Below are positions 1 to 8,534 of a stretch of DNA of 64,000 nt, one piece after another (the stretch's first letter is position 1; every line of letters starts with the position of its first letter). The notes beneath the pieces are model-generated. The model searched no databases. It worked only from the letters and a program-made list of their open reading frames with translations, and had not been told where the DNA came from. Origin of the DNA: an uncultured Litoreibacter sp. Its GTDB lineage: Bacteria > Pseudomonadota > Alphaproteobacteria > Rhodobacterales > Rhodobacteraceae. The DNA lies in assembly GCA_947501685.1 (NCBI GenBank), contig CANMWQ010000006.1:124001-188000 (forward strand). The letters are read 5' to 3'. The position numbers were made by a program, and so were the translations under genes.

Positions 1-27
1 CAGCCAGTAAAGTTCGGGGGAATTCAT
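1..27 (-). CDS. Start of an unrecognised CDS (5' end only), possibly MAPEG-family membrane protein
   Basis: The minus strand has a strong GAGGAGG ribosome-binding site followed after six bases by ATG at 27 and nine open codons reading MNSPELYWL, then the window ends. The beginning resembles that of MAPEG-like inner-membrane proteins of this group, but nine residues are not enough to be sure. It is divergent from the HxlR regulator gene, an arrangement in which the regulator often controls its neighbour. Confidence 0.4.
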
Positions 28-129
28 GTCGTGCCTCCTCAAGGATTGATACGCGCAGCATAGGCTTGTAGAGGCTCTGCCGTAAGTAAGCACAAACCCG
101 ACCCATACTACCCTATTGGATACCGCCCT

Positions 130-516
130 ATGCGAAAGCAGCGCCACGACCCTGAACAACTTGAGCATTGCCCGATGGAGGCAACGCTGGACCTGATCGG
201 CGGCAAGTGGAAAGGCGCGATCCTGTTTCGGCTGAGCGAGCGGACCCTGCGCTTCAACGAATTGGGACGGCTGTTCTACAAAATTACGCCACGCAGCCTG
301 ACCAAGCAGCTGCGCGAGCTGGAAGCCGACGGGCTGGTGCATCGCGAAATCTATGCCGAGGTGCCGCCGAAGGTAGAATACAGTCTGACCGAAAAGGGCA
401 AGACACTGGCCCCCGTTCTGGCCGCGCTCAAGACATGGGGCGAGGTCGAGGTGCTGGCGCCTCTCAAGGCGCAAGCGCAGGCGAAGGCAAAGCGTGGCGA
501 CGGCTCGGCCGAATAG
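130..516 (+). CDS. HxlR-family winged-helix transcriptional regulator
   Basis: A 128-residue one-domain regulator. The N-terminal CPMEATLDLIGGKWKGAILF (about residues 15-34), with its conserved Cys and GGKW, is the family hallmark, followed by RFNELGR and TPRSLTKQLRELEADGL for the recognition helix and a wing ending in YSLTEKG. HxlR proteins bind DNA as dimers and often sense electrophiles, aldehydes or redox state through the N-terminal Cys; the ligand here is unknown. It is transcribed away from the truncated gene at the left edge, its likely target, and converges with the aquaporin gene at a shared terminator. Confidence 0.9.
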   Translation: MRKQRHDPEQLEHCPMEATLDLIGGKWKGAILFRLSERTLRFNELGRLFYKITPRSLTKQLRELEADGLVHREIYAEVPPKVEYSLTEKGKTLAPVLAALKTWGEVEVLAPLKAQAQAKAKRGDGSAE

Positions 517-536
517 CGGTCTCGCGCGCGCGCATG

Positions 537-570
537 AAAAAAGGGCGACCCCACAAGGTGTCGCCCTTTG
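537..570. terminator. Bidirectional rho-independent terminator between hxlR and aqpZ
   Basis: A 13-base stem (540-552 with 557-569, one mismatch) closes a four-base ACAA loop. On the minus strand the stem is followed by a run of T residues, so it should end the aquaporin transcript efficiently; on the plus strand the T run is shorter (CCCTTTGTTG) and it probably also ends the HxlR transcript. It sits exactly between the two convergent stop codons. Confidence 0.85.
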
Positions 571-590
571 TTGATTGCTACGGCGTGAGG

Positions 591-1316
591 TTACGCCTTG
601 GCGTCAACTTTCACATCCGTGTCCGGGGCCACTTCGGCGTCCAGCATGCCTGTTTTGAACAAGATACCCGCCGCAGCACCGCCGATCATGGGGGCCACGA
701 TGAAGAGCCAAAGCTGCGCCATCGCCGTACCACCCGAGAAGAGCGCCGGTCCAATGGAGCGCGCAGGGTTCACCGACACGCCGGTCACGTTGATGCCCAC
801 GATATGGATCACCACCAGCATCAGGCCAATGCCCAAACCCGCGATTGCGGTGGCCGCCCCTTGGCCGGTCGAGCCAAGGATCACGACGACAAAGAGGAAG
901 GTCGCCACAATCTCGAAGATAAAGGCGGAGATCAGGCCGTATTCGCCCAGATATCCCTCGCCCCAGCCATTGGAGCCGTAGCCGCCGTCATAGCCGCCGA
1001 TCTTGCCGCTCATGATGAGCACCAGCATCAATGCGCCAATGATGGCACCCGCCACTTGAGCGACCCAGTATTTGATCATCTCGCCGCTTTCCATGCGGCC
1101 CGCGAGCATCGCGCCCAGCGACACGGCGGGGTTGATGTGGCAGCCTGAAACGGCGCCGATCCCGTAAGCCATGCCGATCAGCGCAAGGCCAAAGGCAAGG
1201 CTGATGCCAACGAGGCCCGGACCCAGATCCGGGTTAACAGTGGCCAGAACGGCTGAGCCGCAGCCCAGAAAGACCAGTGTGAAAGTGCCGATAAACTCGG
1301 CGAGCATCTTATTCAT
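591..1316 (-). CDS. aqpZ: Aquaporin Z family water channel
   Basis: A 241-residue MIP-family channel of the inner membrane that lets water cross. Both half-helix signatures are present, HINPAVSLG (NPA at about 62-64) and SVNPARSIG (NPA at about 183-185). Phe42, His171 and Arg186 match selectivity-filter residues of water-specific AqpZ, while the filter Thr appears replaced by Val180. A Gly/Tyr-rich extracellular loop lies at about 108-127. The frame is open upstream, but ATG at 1316 is preceded by GGGAGGGG and begins the typical MNKMLAEFIGTF. Monocistronic, ending at the 537-570 terminator. Confidence 0.92.
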   Translation of the reverse strand: MNKMLAEFIGTFTLVFLGCGSAVLATVNPDLGPGLVGISLAFGLALIGMAYGIGAVSGCHINPAVSLGAMLAGRMESGEMIKYWVAQVAGAIIGALMLVLIMSGKIGGYDGGYGSNGWGEGYLGEYGLISAFIFEIVATFLFVVVILGSTGQGAATAIAGLGIGLMLVVIHIVGINVTGVSVNPARSIGPALFSGGTAMAQLWLFIVAPMIGGAAAGILFKTGMLDAEVAPDTDVKVDAKA

Positions 1317-1605
1317 TGGGTGTCCCCTCCCATTGAGATTACGTAATAAAGTTCTCGTGAGCGCACCATAGCGAGGGGGGATCAGCGCAATCATGGGGAA
1401 TAAACCGCGAGATATGACAGTAATCACGCCATCTTAAACCACGGCGCAAAGGGGAGCGCGCGTGGCCATGTACCCATTTGAGAGCGGCCAGGCTGCTCTC
1501 GTCGCCGGGGCTCGGGCGGCTCAAAAACAAATGCGCGACCGTGCGGCCTGACCCCTTGTGCGCGGGGGCAGCGCGGCTAGTTTAGGGACAAAGGAGACTC
1601 TCCGC

Positions 1606-3627
1606 ATGACCACCAATCCGCTTCTCGCCCCTTGGACCACCCGGTTCGAGCTGCCGCCTTTTGATGCTATTTCCGACGATGATTTCGAGCCCGCCTTTGC
1701 GCAGGCGCTCACGGAGGCGCGGGGGCAGTTGGCGGCCATCGCCGACAATCCGGAGCCTGCAACATTTGCCAATACAATCGACGCGCTGGCGCTGATGGGC
1801 GAGGGGATGGAGAAGGCGCTGTCGCCGTTTTACCTGCTGGCAGGCGTGGATTCGAACCCCAAACGCGAGGAATTGATGCGGGCGTTTTCGCCCAAGCTGG
1901 CCGCGTGGGGATCAGAGGTGATGATGAACCGGGCGCTGGCGGCACGCATCGAAACCCTCTGGGAGGCGCGTGACAGCCTTGGCCTGAGCGACGAACAGCA
2001 ACGCGTTTTGTTTTTGCAACGGCGCAGCTTTCAGCGGGCGGGCGCGGGCCTTGAGGGCGCGGAGTATGAGCGGCTGAAAGAGATCAAAAACCGCCTTGCG
2101 GTGATCGGCACCGAATTCACGCAAAACCTGCTCGCCGACGAGCGCGACTGGTTCATGGAGATCAGCGCGGATGATCTCGGCGGGCTGCCCGATTTCGTCG
2201 TGGCCTCCGCCAAGGCGGCAGCGGAGGAGAAAGGCGTTGCGGGCTATGTGATCACCCTGTCGCGGTCGCTGATCGTGCCCTTCCTGCAATATTCCGACCG
2301 GCGCGACCTGCGCGAGAAAGCCTATGAGGCCTGGACCGCACGCGGTGCTGGCGGTGGCGACACGGATAACCGCGCCATTGCGCTTGAGACCCTGCAACTG
2401 CGCCGCGAACGGGCGCAGCTTTTGGGCCATGAGACATTCGCCGACTATAAGCTGGTCACGGAGATGGCCAAGACGCCCGAAAATGTCCGCGACTTGTTGA
2501 TGCAGGTCTGGCAGCCTGCACGCGCGCAGGCGGAGCTGGACGGCGCAAAGCTGGAAGCGATGATGCATGAGGACGGCGTCAACGGGCGGCTGGAGCCGTG
2601 GGATTGGCGCTATTATTCAGAGAAACGCCGCGCGGTAGAGCATGACCTCGATGAGGCGGCGCTGAAGCCGTATCTGCAACTCGACACGATGATCGAGGCC
2701 GCGTTTGACTGCGCCAACCGGCTGTTTGGTCTCAGCTTCGCGCCGCTGGACGTGCCGTTGCACCACAAGGATGCAAGGGCGTGGGAAGTGACCCGCGACG
2801 GGCAGCATATTGCGGTGTTTATCGGGGATTATTTTGCGCGGTCCGGCAAACGCTCCGGCGCGTGGTGCTCGGCGCTGCGGGCACAACAAAAGCTGCGCGG
2901 CGACATCCGCCCGCATGTCATAAACGTGTGCAACTTCGCCAAAGGCGACCCGGCGCTCTTGTCCTATGATGACGCGCGCACGCTGTTTCACGAGTTCGGT
3001 CATGCGCTGCACCAGATGCTGTCGGATGTGACCTATGAGATGATCTCCGGCACCTCCGTGCCGCGCGATTTTGTGGAGCTGCCAAGCCAGCTGTATGAGC
3101 ATTGGCTGGAAGTGCCCGAGGTGCTGCAAAAACACGCGACGCATTACCAGACGGGGGAGGCGATGCCCGGCGATTTGCTGGAGAAAATGCTGAAAGCTGC
3201 AACCTATGGTCAGGGGTTTGCGACGGTGGAATATGTGGCCTCCGCCTTGGTGGATCTGGAGTTTCACAACGGACCGGTGCCGGATGATATCATGGCCCGG
3301 CAGCGCGAGATATTGGACGGGCTCGGCATGCCGCACGCCATCCGCATGCGCCACGCCACGCCGCATTTTGCGCATGTCTTTGCCGGAGACGGCTATTCCA
3401 GCGCCTATTATTCCTACATGTGGTCCGAGGTGATGGATGCCGACGCGTTTGAGGCCTTTGAGGAGGCAGGCGGCGCGTTTGATCCGGAGATGGCGGGCAA
3501 GCTGGAGCGCCATATCCTGTCTGCTGGCGGCTCGCAGGAGGCGGATGTGCTTTACACCGCGTTCCGGGGCAAGATGCCGGGCGTGGCGGCGCTGCTCAAA
3601 GGGCGGGGTCTCGACAAGGTGGCGTGA
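1606..3627 (+). CDS. dcp: M3-family zinc metallopeptidase (peptidyl-dipeptidase Dcp / oligopeptidase A type)
   Basis: A 673-residue thimet-type oligopeptidase that cleaves short peptides in the cytoplasm. The zinc motif is HEFGH (His462-Glu463-His466) with Glu491 in FVELPSQ as the third ligand. The N-terminal opening MTTNPLLAPW and the overall length fit Dcp/PrlC (about 680 residues). The frame is open back to 1558, but ATG at 1606 follows AAAGGAG and gives the family N-terminus. It stands alone and is followed by a hairpin-tail element at 3660-3716. Dcp versus PrlC cannot be separated firmly by eye. Confidence 0.9.
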   Translation: MTTNPLLAPWTTRFELPPFDAISDDDFEPAFAQALTEARGQLAAIADNPEPATFANTIDALALMGEGMEKALSPFYLLAGVDSNPKREELMRAFSPKLAAWGSEVMMNRALAARIETLWEARDSLGLSDEQQRVLFLQRRSFQRAGAGLEGAEYERLKEIKNRLAVIGTEFTQNLLADERDWFMEISADDLGGLPDFVVASAKAAAEEKGVAGYVITLSRSLIVPFLQYSDRRDLREKAYEAWTARGAGGGDTDNRAIALETLQLRRERAQLLGHETFADYKLVTEMAKTPENVRDLLMQVWQPARAQAELDGAKLEAMMHEDGVNGRLEPWDWRYYSEKRRAVEHDLDEAALKPYLQLDTMIEAAFDCANRLFGLSFAPLDVPLHHKDARAWEVTRDGQHIAVFIGDYFARSGKRSGAWCSALRAQQKLRGDIRPHVINVCNFAKGDPALLSYDDARTLFHEFGHALHQMLSDVTYEMISGTSVPRDFVELPSQLYEHWLEVPEVLQKHATHYQTGEAMPGDLLEKMLKAATYGQGFATVEYVASALVDLEFHNGPVPDDIMARQREILDGLGMPHAIRMRHATPHFAHVFAGDGYSSAYYSYMWSEVMDADAFEAFEEAGGAFDPEMAGKLERHILSAGGSQEADVLYTAFRGKMPGVAALLKGRGLDKVA

Positions 3628-3659
3628 CCCAAATGTGCCTGCGGCCCAGTTTTGTTTTG

Positions 3660-3716
3660 TGTGGGGGCTCTGCCCCCGGCTGCGCCTCCCCCGGAGTATT
3701 TTTGAAGCAATGATGG
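3660..3716 (+). repeat. Intergenic hairpin-plus-tail element, copy 1
   Basis: A GGGGG-CTCTG-CCCCC hairpin at 3663-3677 is followed by the tail CCGGAGTATTTTTGAAGCA and TGATGG (3691-3716). The same pair recurs at 11050, 16165 and 35260, with diverged forms at 6246 and 18977. Each lies just after the 3' end of a plus-strand gene, so a role in transcript termination or 3'-end protection is likely. Confidence 0.75.
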
Positions 3717-3770
3717 TTGCATTGCCCGCCCGTGAGTGGTCTGAGGGGGGTCGGACTTTGGGGAAAGTGC

Positions 3771-4598
3771 ATGATGGACGACCAACAGATCGACGCGCTG
3801 ATTGAAACGGTGCGTCAGGTGGCACGCGCGGAAATCGTGCCGCATTTTCGCAATCTGGAGCTGGGGCAGATCGACGCCAAATCGGCGCCGGATGATCTGG
3901 TGACCATTGCCGACCGCGCCGCGGAGCTGGCGATTTCCAAAGCCGTGCACAGCATCCTGCCGGAGGCCGCGATTGTGGGCGAGGAGGCGGTGTCCGCCGA
4001 CAAGACGGTGCTGTCCCGCGTCAAAGAACCCGGTCTGGTGGTGGTGATCGACCCGATTGACGGGACGTGGAACTATGCCAATGGGATCGCCACCTATGGG
4101 GTGATCCTGTCTGTGATCAAGGATGGCGAGACTATTTTTGGCCTGCTTTACGACCCCAGCTATGATGACTGGATCATGGCGCGTGCGGGCGAGGGGGCGT
4201 ATTTTTGCCGGGCGGATGGAACCAAGCGGCGCTTGCAATTGCCTGCCGTGCCCGATCAACTGTCCGATTGTTTTGGCTTTGTGGGGCTGTATTTGTTCAA
4301 CCCGGAACGCCAAGCGCAGATCGCGGCAACGCTGCCCTCGTTTCGGCGGACCATGACGTTGCGGTGCTCTTGCCATGAATACCGCCTACTGGCGCAAGGG
4401 TCTTCGCAGTTTTGTCTCAACGGGATGCTGAATGTCTGGGACCATGCGGCGGGGGTGTTGATTTACCAGGAGGCGGGCGGCGTGGCGCGGCTGTTGGATG
4501 GGCGGTCCTACAAGCCCGCGATGAAGAAGGGCCATTTGTTGACGGCGGCCTCGGAGCGTCTTTGGGAGCAGTTGTCGGACGTGTTCGGAACCGGGTGA
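3771..4598 (+). CDS. Inositol monophosphatase-family phosphatase
   Basis: A 275-residue member of the Mg2+-dependent IMPase/FBPase-like superfamily. Metal ligands are visible as GEEA (Glu71-Glu72), DPIDGTWNY (Asp94, Asp97) and WDHAAG (Asp224). The substrate may be inositol phosphate, a sugar phosphate or 3'-phosphoadenosine phosphate; sequence alone does not decide. ATG at 3771 (or 3774) is chosen because the upstream part of the frame runs into the repeat element. A second paralogue, closer to SuhB, lies at 15340-16134. Confidence 0.87.
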   Translation: MMDDQQIDALIETVRQVARAEIVPHFRNLELGQIDAKSAPDDLVTIADRAAELAISKAVHSILPEAAIVGEEAVSADKTVLSRVKEPGLVVVIDPIDGTWNYANGIATYGVILSVIKDGETIFGLLYDPSYDDWIMARAGEGAYFCRADGTKRRLQLPAVPDQLSDCFGFVGLYLFNPERQAQIAATLPSFRRTMTLRCSCHEYRLLAQGSSQFCLNGMLNVWDHAAGVLIYQEAGGVARLLDGRSYKPAMKKGHLLTAASERLWEQLSDVFGTG

Positions 4599-4608
4599 GC
4601 GCGCCTCT

Positions 4609-5112
4609 TTAGGGCCGTTGCTCGCCGGGTAGCATGCCCCAGAACGCCTCGCGTTTGATCCAGCCTTTTTGCCCACCTGCGGTGACCCGGCACCAGCCCG
4701 GCTCGCATTTGCCAAGGCGCGCGATGGCGCCGGCCTCGATATAGGCGTTGACCGGTGCGGCCTCGTCGGCAGTGGTGTGGATGGAAGCCATGTCGGTTTC
4801 GATCAGCACGGTGCGCACCCCGGACAGAAGCGAGTAATGCACCCAGCCGCCTGCGCCGTCGCGGTCCTCCACCCGGCGCCAATGGCCATGCTCGGCCACG
4901 ACCTGCAAGGGCATGTTGCGGCGGGTGAAAACCCAGTCGATGCGATGCGTGAGCGAGGGTCCACGGCGGACATTGCCTTCTGAGGCTTTGAGCGACACGA
5001 AGCGCGGCATTGGCAAATTGGTGACCGGGCCGCGCTCAGAGGCTGCCGCCGCCGCCGTGATCAACAGACCCACCAGCGCGCCCAGAAGCGCGCGCGAAAC
5101 ACCGATTTTCAT
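4609..5112 (-). CDS. Exported SH3-domain protein
   Basis: A 167-residue protein with a signal peptide (about residues 1-26, MKIGVSRALLGALVGLLITA) and two bacterial SH3-like repeats: the first around LKASEGNVRRGPS...GHWRRVEDRDGAGGWVH, the second around ASIHTTADEAAPV...GWCRVTAGGQKGWIKR. Such proteins usually sit in the periplasm and bind peptidoglycan or partner enzymes. ATG at 5112 starts the signal peptide; the extra upstream residues are not expected. It is divergent from the dehydrogenase gene at 5236 and converges with the IMPase gene ten bases away. Confidence 0.82.
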   Translation of the reverse strand: MKIGVSRALLGALVGLLITAAAAASERGPVTNLPMPRFVSLKASEGNVRRGPSLTHRIDWVFTRRNMPLQVVAEHGHWRRVEDRDGAGGWVHYSLLSGVRTVLIETDMASIHTTADEAAPVNAYIEAGAIARLGKCEPGWCRVTAGGQKGWIKREAFWGMLPGEQRP

Positions 5113-5235
5113 AGACCGCCTGCCTGACTGCATTTCAATGTGCATTTTTGCCATATGCGGGGCTTATTGAACTTGCCCCTTCTGGCGCGATCTTGTCATC
5201 ATAGAGCCAGGATTTCCAGCGCCCGGAGGCATGAG

Positions 5236-6222
5236 ATGGCAAGACAAAAGCTGAGTGTTGTTGTCACGCGACGGTTGCCGGACGTGGTCGAGACCCGGAT
5301 GAGCGAGCTGTTTGACACCAAGCTGCGGCTGACCGACGTGCCGATGACCCGCGAGGAGCTGGCCTCCGCGATGCGCGAGGCGGATGTGCTGGTGCCGACA
5401 TTGAGCGACAAGATCGACGCAGGCCTGCTGGGCCAGGCCGGGGACAGGCTGAAACTGATCGCCAATTACGGGGCGGGGGTGGATCATATTGACGTGGCCA
5501 CGGCGCGTCAGCGGGGCATTCTGGTCGCCAACACGCCGGGGGCTGTGACCGAGGACACGGCGGATATGACCATGGCGCTTTTGCTGGCGGTGACCCGCCG
5601 CATTCCCGAAGGGCTGGCGCGGCTGAAATCGGGAGAGTGGGACGGCTGGTCTCCGACGGCGCTGATGGGGGGCCGGATTGCCGGACGCCGCTTGGGCATT
5701 CTGGGCATGGGTCGGATCGGGCAGGCGGTGGCACGCCGGGCGCGGGTGTTTGGCATGCAAATTCACTACCACAACCGTACGCCCGTTCATCCCGGCATCG
5801 CGGACGAGTTGGAGGCCACCTACTGGGAGAGCCTTGATCAGATGCTGGCGCGGATGGATATCGTGTCGGTGAACTGCCCGCATACGCCCTCCACCTACCA
5901 TTTGCTGAATGCGCGTCGGCTGAAGCTTATGAAGCCCTCGGCGGTGATCGTGAACACGTCGCGCGGCGAGGTGATTGACGAGAACGCGCTGACCCGGATG
6001 CTGCGCGCGGGCGAGCTGGCCGGGGCCGGGCTTGACGTGTTTGAGAACGGCAATGACATCAACCCGCGGCTGCGCGATCTGGAGCAGGTGGTGGCGCTGC
6101 CGCATATGGGCTCCGCCACGCAGGAAGGGCGCATCGAGATGGGCGAGAAGGTGCTGCTGAACATCAAGACCTTTGATGACGGCCATCGCCCGCCCGATCA
6201 GGTCGTGCCGGGGATGCTCTAG
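5236..6222 (+). CDS. D-2-hydroxyacid dehydrogenase, glyoxylate/hydroxypyruvate reductase type
   Basis: A 328-residue NAD(P)-dependent dehydrogenase. The nucleotide site is GMGRIG (157-162); the catalytic Arg243 (NTSRGEV), Glu270 (DVFENG) and His290 (LPHMGSAT) are all present. The run IANYGAGVDHIDVATAR is typical of glyoxylate reductase/D-glycerate dehydrogenase enzymes, which reduce glyoxylate or hydroxypyruvate. ATG at 5236 has GGAGG six bases upstream. The exact substrate is an inference from family. It is followed by a long hairpin-rich spacer. Confidence 0.9.
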   Translation: MARQKLSVVVTRRLPDVVETRMSELFDTKLRLTDVPMTREELASAMREADVLVPTLSDKIDAGLLGQAGDRLKLIANYGAGVDHIDVATARQRGILVANTPGAVTEDTADMTMALLLAVTRRIPEGLARLKSGEWDGWSPTALMGGRIAGRRLGILGMGRIGQAVARRARVFGMQIHYHNRTPVHPGIADELEATYWESLDQMLARMDIVSVNCPHTPSTYHLLNARRLKLMKPSAVIVNTSRGEVIDENALTRMLRAGELAGAGLDVFENGNDINPRLRDLEQVVALPHMGSATQEGRIEMGEKVLLNIKTFDDGHRPPDQVVPGML

Positions 6223-6245
6223 GCTGGTTTGGTTTGGCTCGACGG

Positions 6246-6371
6246 GCTGACGCCCGCCGACCGGCTGGGGGCTCTGCGCCCAGACCCCCGCTTAATGGGG
6301 GCCAGCCCCCAAACACCTGACTATTGGGGGTCAGCCCCCAAACCCCCGGCATATTTCTGGCAAAAAGAAGG
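6246..6371 (+). repeat. Hairpin-rich intergenic element with diverged tail, copy 2
   Basis: Several G/C stem-loops stand in a row: GGGGGCTCTGCGCCCAGACCCCC-like at 6267-6288, then two related copies of TGGGGG(C/T)CAGCCCCCAAAC at about 6295-6313 and 6325-6343. A tail, CATATTTCTGGCAAAAAGAAG, follows and resembles the inverted arms at 25055-25152 more than the other tails. It lies between a plus-strand stop and a converging minus-strand gene. Confidence 0.65.
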
Positions 6372-6386
6372 TGGAATGCTGCGCGC

Positions 6387-7208
6387 CTAGCGGTCGATGC
6401 GCTCGGCGGAGAGGGCGATGGCTTGTTGGTAGACCGTCGCCGCGTTCCAGTCGTTCAGCACTCGGAAATTGGCGGTGCCCTGTTGATAGGGCTGACCCGG
6501 CTGCCAGCCTTTGGCGCGCAGGAAATTGGCGGTGGAGGCCAGCGCGTCGGCCTGATTGTAGAAATCCGCGCGCCCGTCGCCGGTGGCGTCCACGCCGTAT
6601 TTCAGCGCATTGCCGGGCAGGAATTGCGTGTGGCCCAGCTCCCCATGCGCGGCACCGCGTTGGCCGGGGGACAGGATGCCACGGTCCACCATGCTGAGTG
6701 CGGCCAGCGCGTGCGGGGTGAAGAAATCCGCGCGGCGGCAGTCATAGGCGACGGTCAGGATGCTGTCGATCACCGGGGTGTTGCCCATGTTGCGGCCAAA
6801 GCCGGTTTCCATGCCGTGGATGGCCAGCAAAATGCCGGCCGGGACGCCGTATTTTCGTTCAAGCGACTGGTAGAAGGCGGCGTTGGCGTTCTTGCGTTTG
6901 CGGGCGGAGGCGGCAAAACCGTCAAGCGAGCCCAGCCGGATTTTGATGAAGCGATCCAGCGAATATTTCACGCCTTTCTGGTTGCGATCCGCGTTGATCG
7001 TGCTTTGCGAATAGCTGGCCGAGGCCAAGGCTTGCAGCCCGCGTTGCCCGATCCCGACCGCGGCGGCCTCGGGGGCAAATTCCTGTTTCCAGGCAGTAAA
7101 CCCGCCTGCGGTGTTGCCGCATTGGGCGGCCACTGCGCTGGTGACACACAGGACGCTGATCCCGGCTGCAAAGAAAAAGGATTTAAAAACAGGCACGTAT
7201 ATCTCCAT
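6387..7208 (-). CDS. Lytic murein transglycosylase (MltB-like)
   Basis: A 273-residue exported enzyme that cleaves peptidoglycan between MurNAc and GlcNAc to give 1,6-anhydro ends. The catalytic Glu lies in AIHGMETGFGRNMG, and GELGHTQFLPGNALKYGVD plus DGRADFYNQADALAS are typical of the MltB branch. A hydrophobic signal sequence occupies about residues 8-30. I chose ATG at 7208; the longer reading starts with GTG at 7226, and neither has a strong ribosome-binding site. No C-terminal peptidoglycan-binding domain is present. Confidence 0.88.
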   Translation of the reverse strand: MEIYVPVFKSFFFAAGISVLCVTSAVAAQCGNTAGGFTAWKQEFAPEAAAVGIGQRGLQALASASYSQSTINADRNQKGVKYSLDRFIKIRLGSLDGFAASARKRKNANAAFYQSLERKYGVPAGILLAIHGMETGFGRNMGNTPVIDSILTVAYDCRRADFFTPHALAALSMVDRGILSPGQRGAAHGELGHTQFLPGNALKYGVDATGDGRADFYNQADALASTANFLRAKGWQPGQPYQQGTANFRVLNDWNAATVYQQAIALSAERIDR

Positions 7209-7415
7209 CGGGCGAAAGGTAGTCACGGGTTTAAGAGTATGCGAGTTGCGCAGGCAGGCAAAGGAAAAACCCGTCTTCGCGGTGCAAAACTGCCCGCGCT
7301 TCGTGTTGCATTTTGGAAAAATTTCGGCGTTGCGGCATGGAATTTTCTCTGAGGCGTCGTAAATCTGCCCGATTTGTCTGGCAATTTTGATTGAGTTAAA
7401 AGGGGCTCGATAGAT

Positions 7416-8423
7416 ATGGCAATCCGATTTGCCTCCATTTTAGTACCGATTTTTCTGGCCTTTATCGGGCTCGGTGCCGTCGCGGTGATGGAATATCAAA
7501 AGCATAAGATGGGCGCGAAATCCTTCGGCACGGAAGAGCTGGGGCCGATGGAGTATATCCGCGACCGCTATGCCGCGTTCAAAACCAAGCGCGCGGTGGA
7601 GGCGGCGGTGCGCGAGTTGTCCATCGCCAAAGCGCTCCCCGCCGCAGCTGAGGGCTGGACCCGTGCGGAGTATGAGGTGGCGCATGGCGTGGCGATCACC
7701 GGGGTCACGTTCGAGCCCAGCGCCATCGTGAAAGACACGGAGAAATCCATTCAGGACGCGTTCCGCTTCGTGCAGCGCAAAAACCGTGAGGGCGCTGTGG
7801 CCAGCTATCTCAATGGCACGCAGATCGTGTCGCTGAAAATCAGGCAGGTCAAAGCGCCGGACCCGACCACGCTGGAAGGCGGTCTTGCGGTGCGGATAGG
7901 GGCAGTTGCCGACGGCTTGAAAGAGCCGCAGAACGCATTTGCCGTCATCGAGGACACGCAATACGTGCTGCTGCCGCAGCTGTCGAAAAACTATTTCAGC
8001 CAGGACGTGCGCCCTGTCTCCTATCGCCGGATTGAAGGAAATTACGGCGGGCTGTTCGACATTTTCGTCTTCACCAATGCCGATGACGCGGCGGTGCGTG
8101 CGGTGCTTGAGGGGGTCGATTACGCCCTGCTTGAAGACTATTTGCGCGCCACTGTGATGGCGCAAAACCTCAGCAATCCTGCCGCTGCGCAACAGGCGGC
8201 GTCCGAGGCCGAGACCGCAGCTGACGAAGCTGACACCGCTGCCACGCAGCAGGCCGAAACCGCGCCTGAGGGTGCGGAGGGCTCAACCTCGCTGCTGGAA
8301 AAGCTGGGCGATCTCTTTGCCTCCAGAGGCTCCGATGACGCTGAGGAAGAGGAGCGCATACGCATGATCTGCACCACGCAAAGAGGCTTCAAACACTGCG
8401 CCTTCCCGAAAGAAGAGGAATAG
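7416..8423 (+). CDS. Unrecognised membrane-anchored protein
   Basis: A 335-residue protein I do not recognise. One N-terminal membrane helix (about 5-25, FASILVPIFLAFIGLGAVAVM) is followed by a soluble part of about 220 residues, then an Ala/Glu/Thr-rich stretch (about 250-290, EAETAADEADTAATQQAETA) that looks like a flexible linker, an acidic run DDAEEEER and a short tail with two Cys (MICTTQRGFKHC). The layout suggests a protein tethered to the inner membrane and facing the periplasm. It stands alone between a divergent transglycosylase gene and the GcvT/FAD dehydrogenase; function unknown. Confidence 0.75.
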   Translation: MAIRFASILVPIFLAFIGLGAVAVMEYQKHKMGAKSFGTEELGPMEYIRDRYAAFKTKRAVEAAVRELSIAKALPAAAEGWTRAEYEVAHGVAITGVTFEPSAIVKDTEKSIQDAFRFVQRKNREGAVASYLNGTQIVSLKIRQVKAPDPTTLEGGLAVRIGAVADGLKEPQNAFAVIEDTQYVLLPQLSKNYFSQDVRPVSYRRIEGNYGGLFDIFVFTNADDAAVRAVLEGVDYALLEDYLRATVMAQNLSNPAAAQQAASEAETAADEADTAATQQAETAPEGAEGSTSLLEKLGDLFASRGSDDAEEEERIRMICTTQRGFKHCAFPKEEE

Positions 8424-8534
8424 GGCGAAACCGGCCCGAAGGTCGCAAATGTCGCCAGAATGTCGGCATGCTCACGCCTGATGCGGCGAAAACCAGCAAT
8501 GAAAGTGCAGGTGTAGCGCAAAGGGTTTGGTGCC

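Noticed and set aside
2617-3825. 402-codon minus-strand open frame opposite the M3 peptidase gene
   Set aside because: Antisense to a clearly homologous gene, Arg/His-rich composition typical of a high-G+C shadow frame, no ribosome-binding site.
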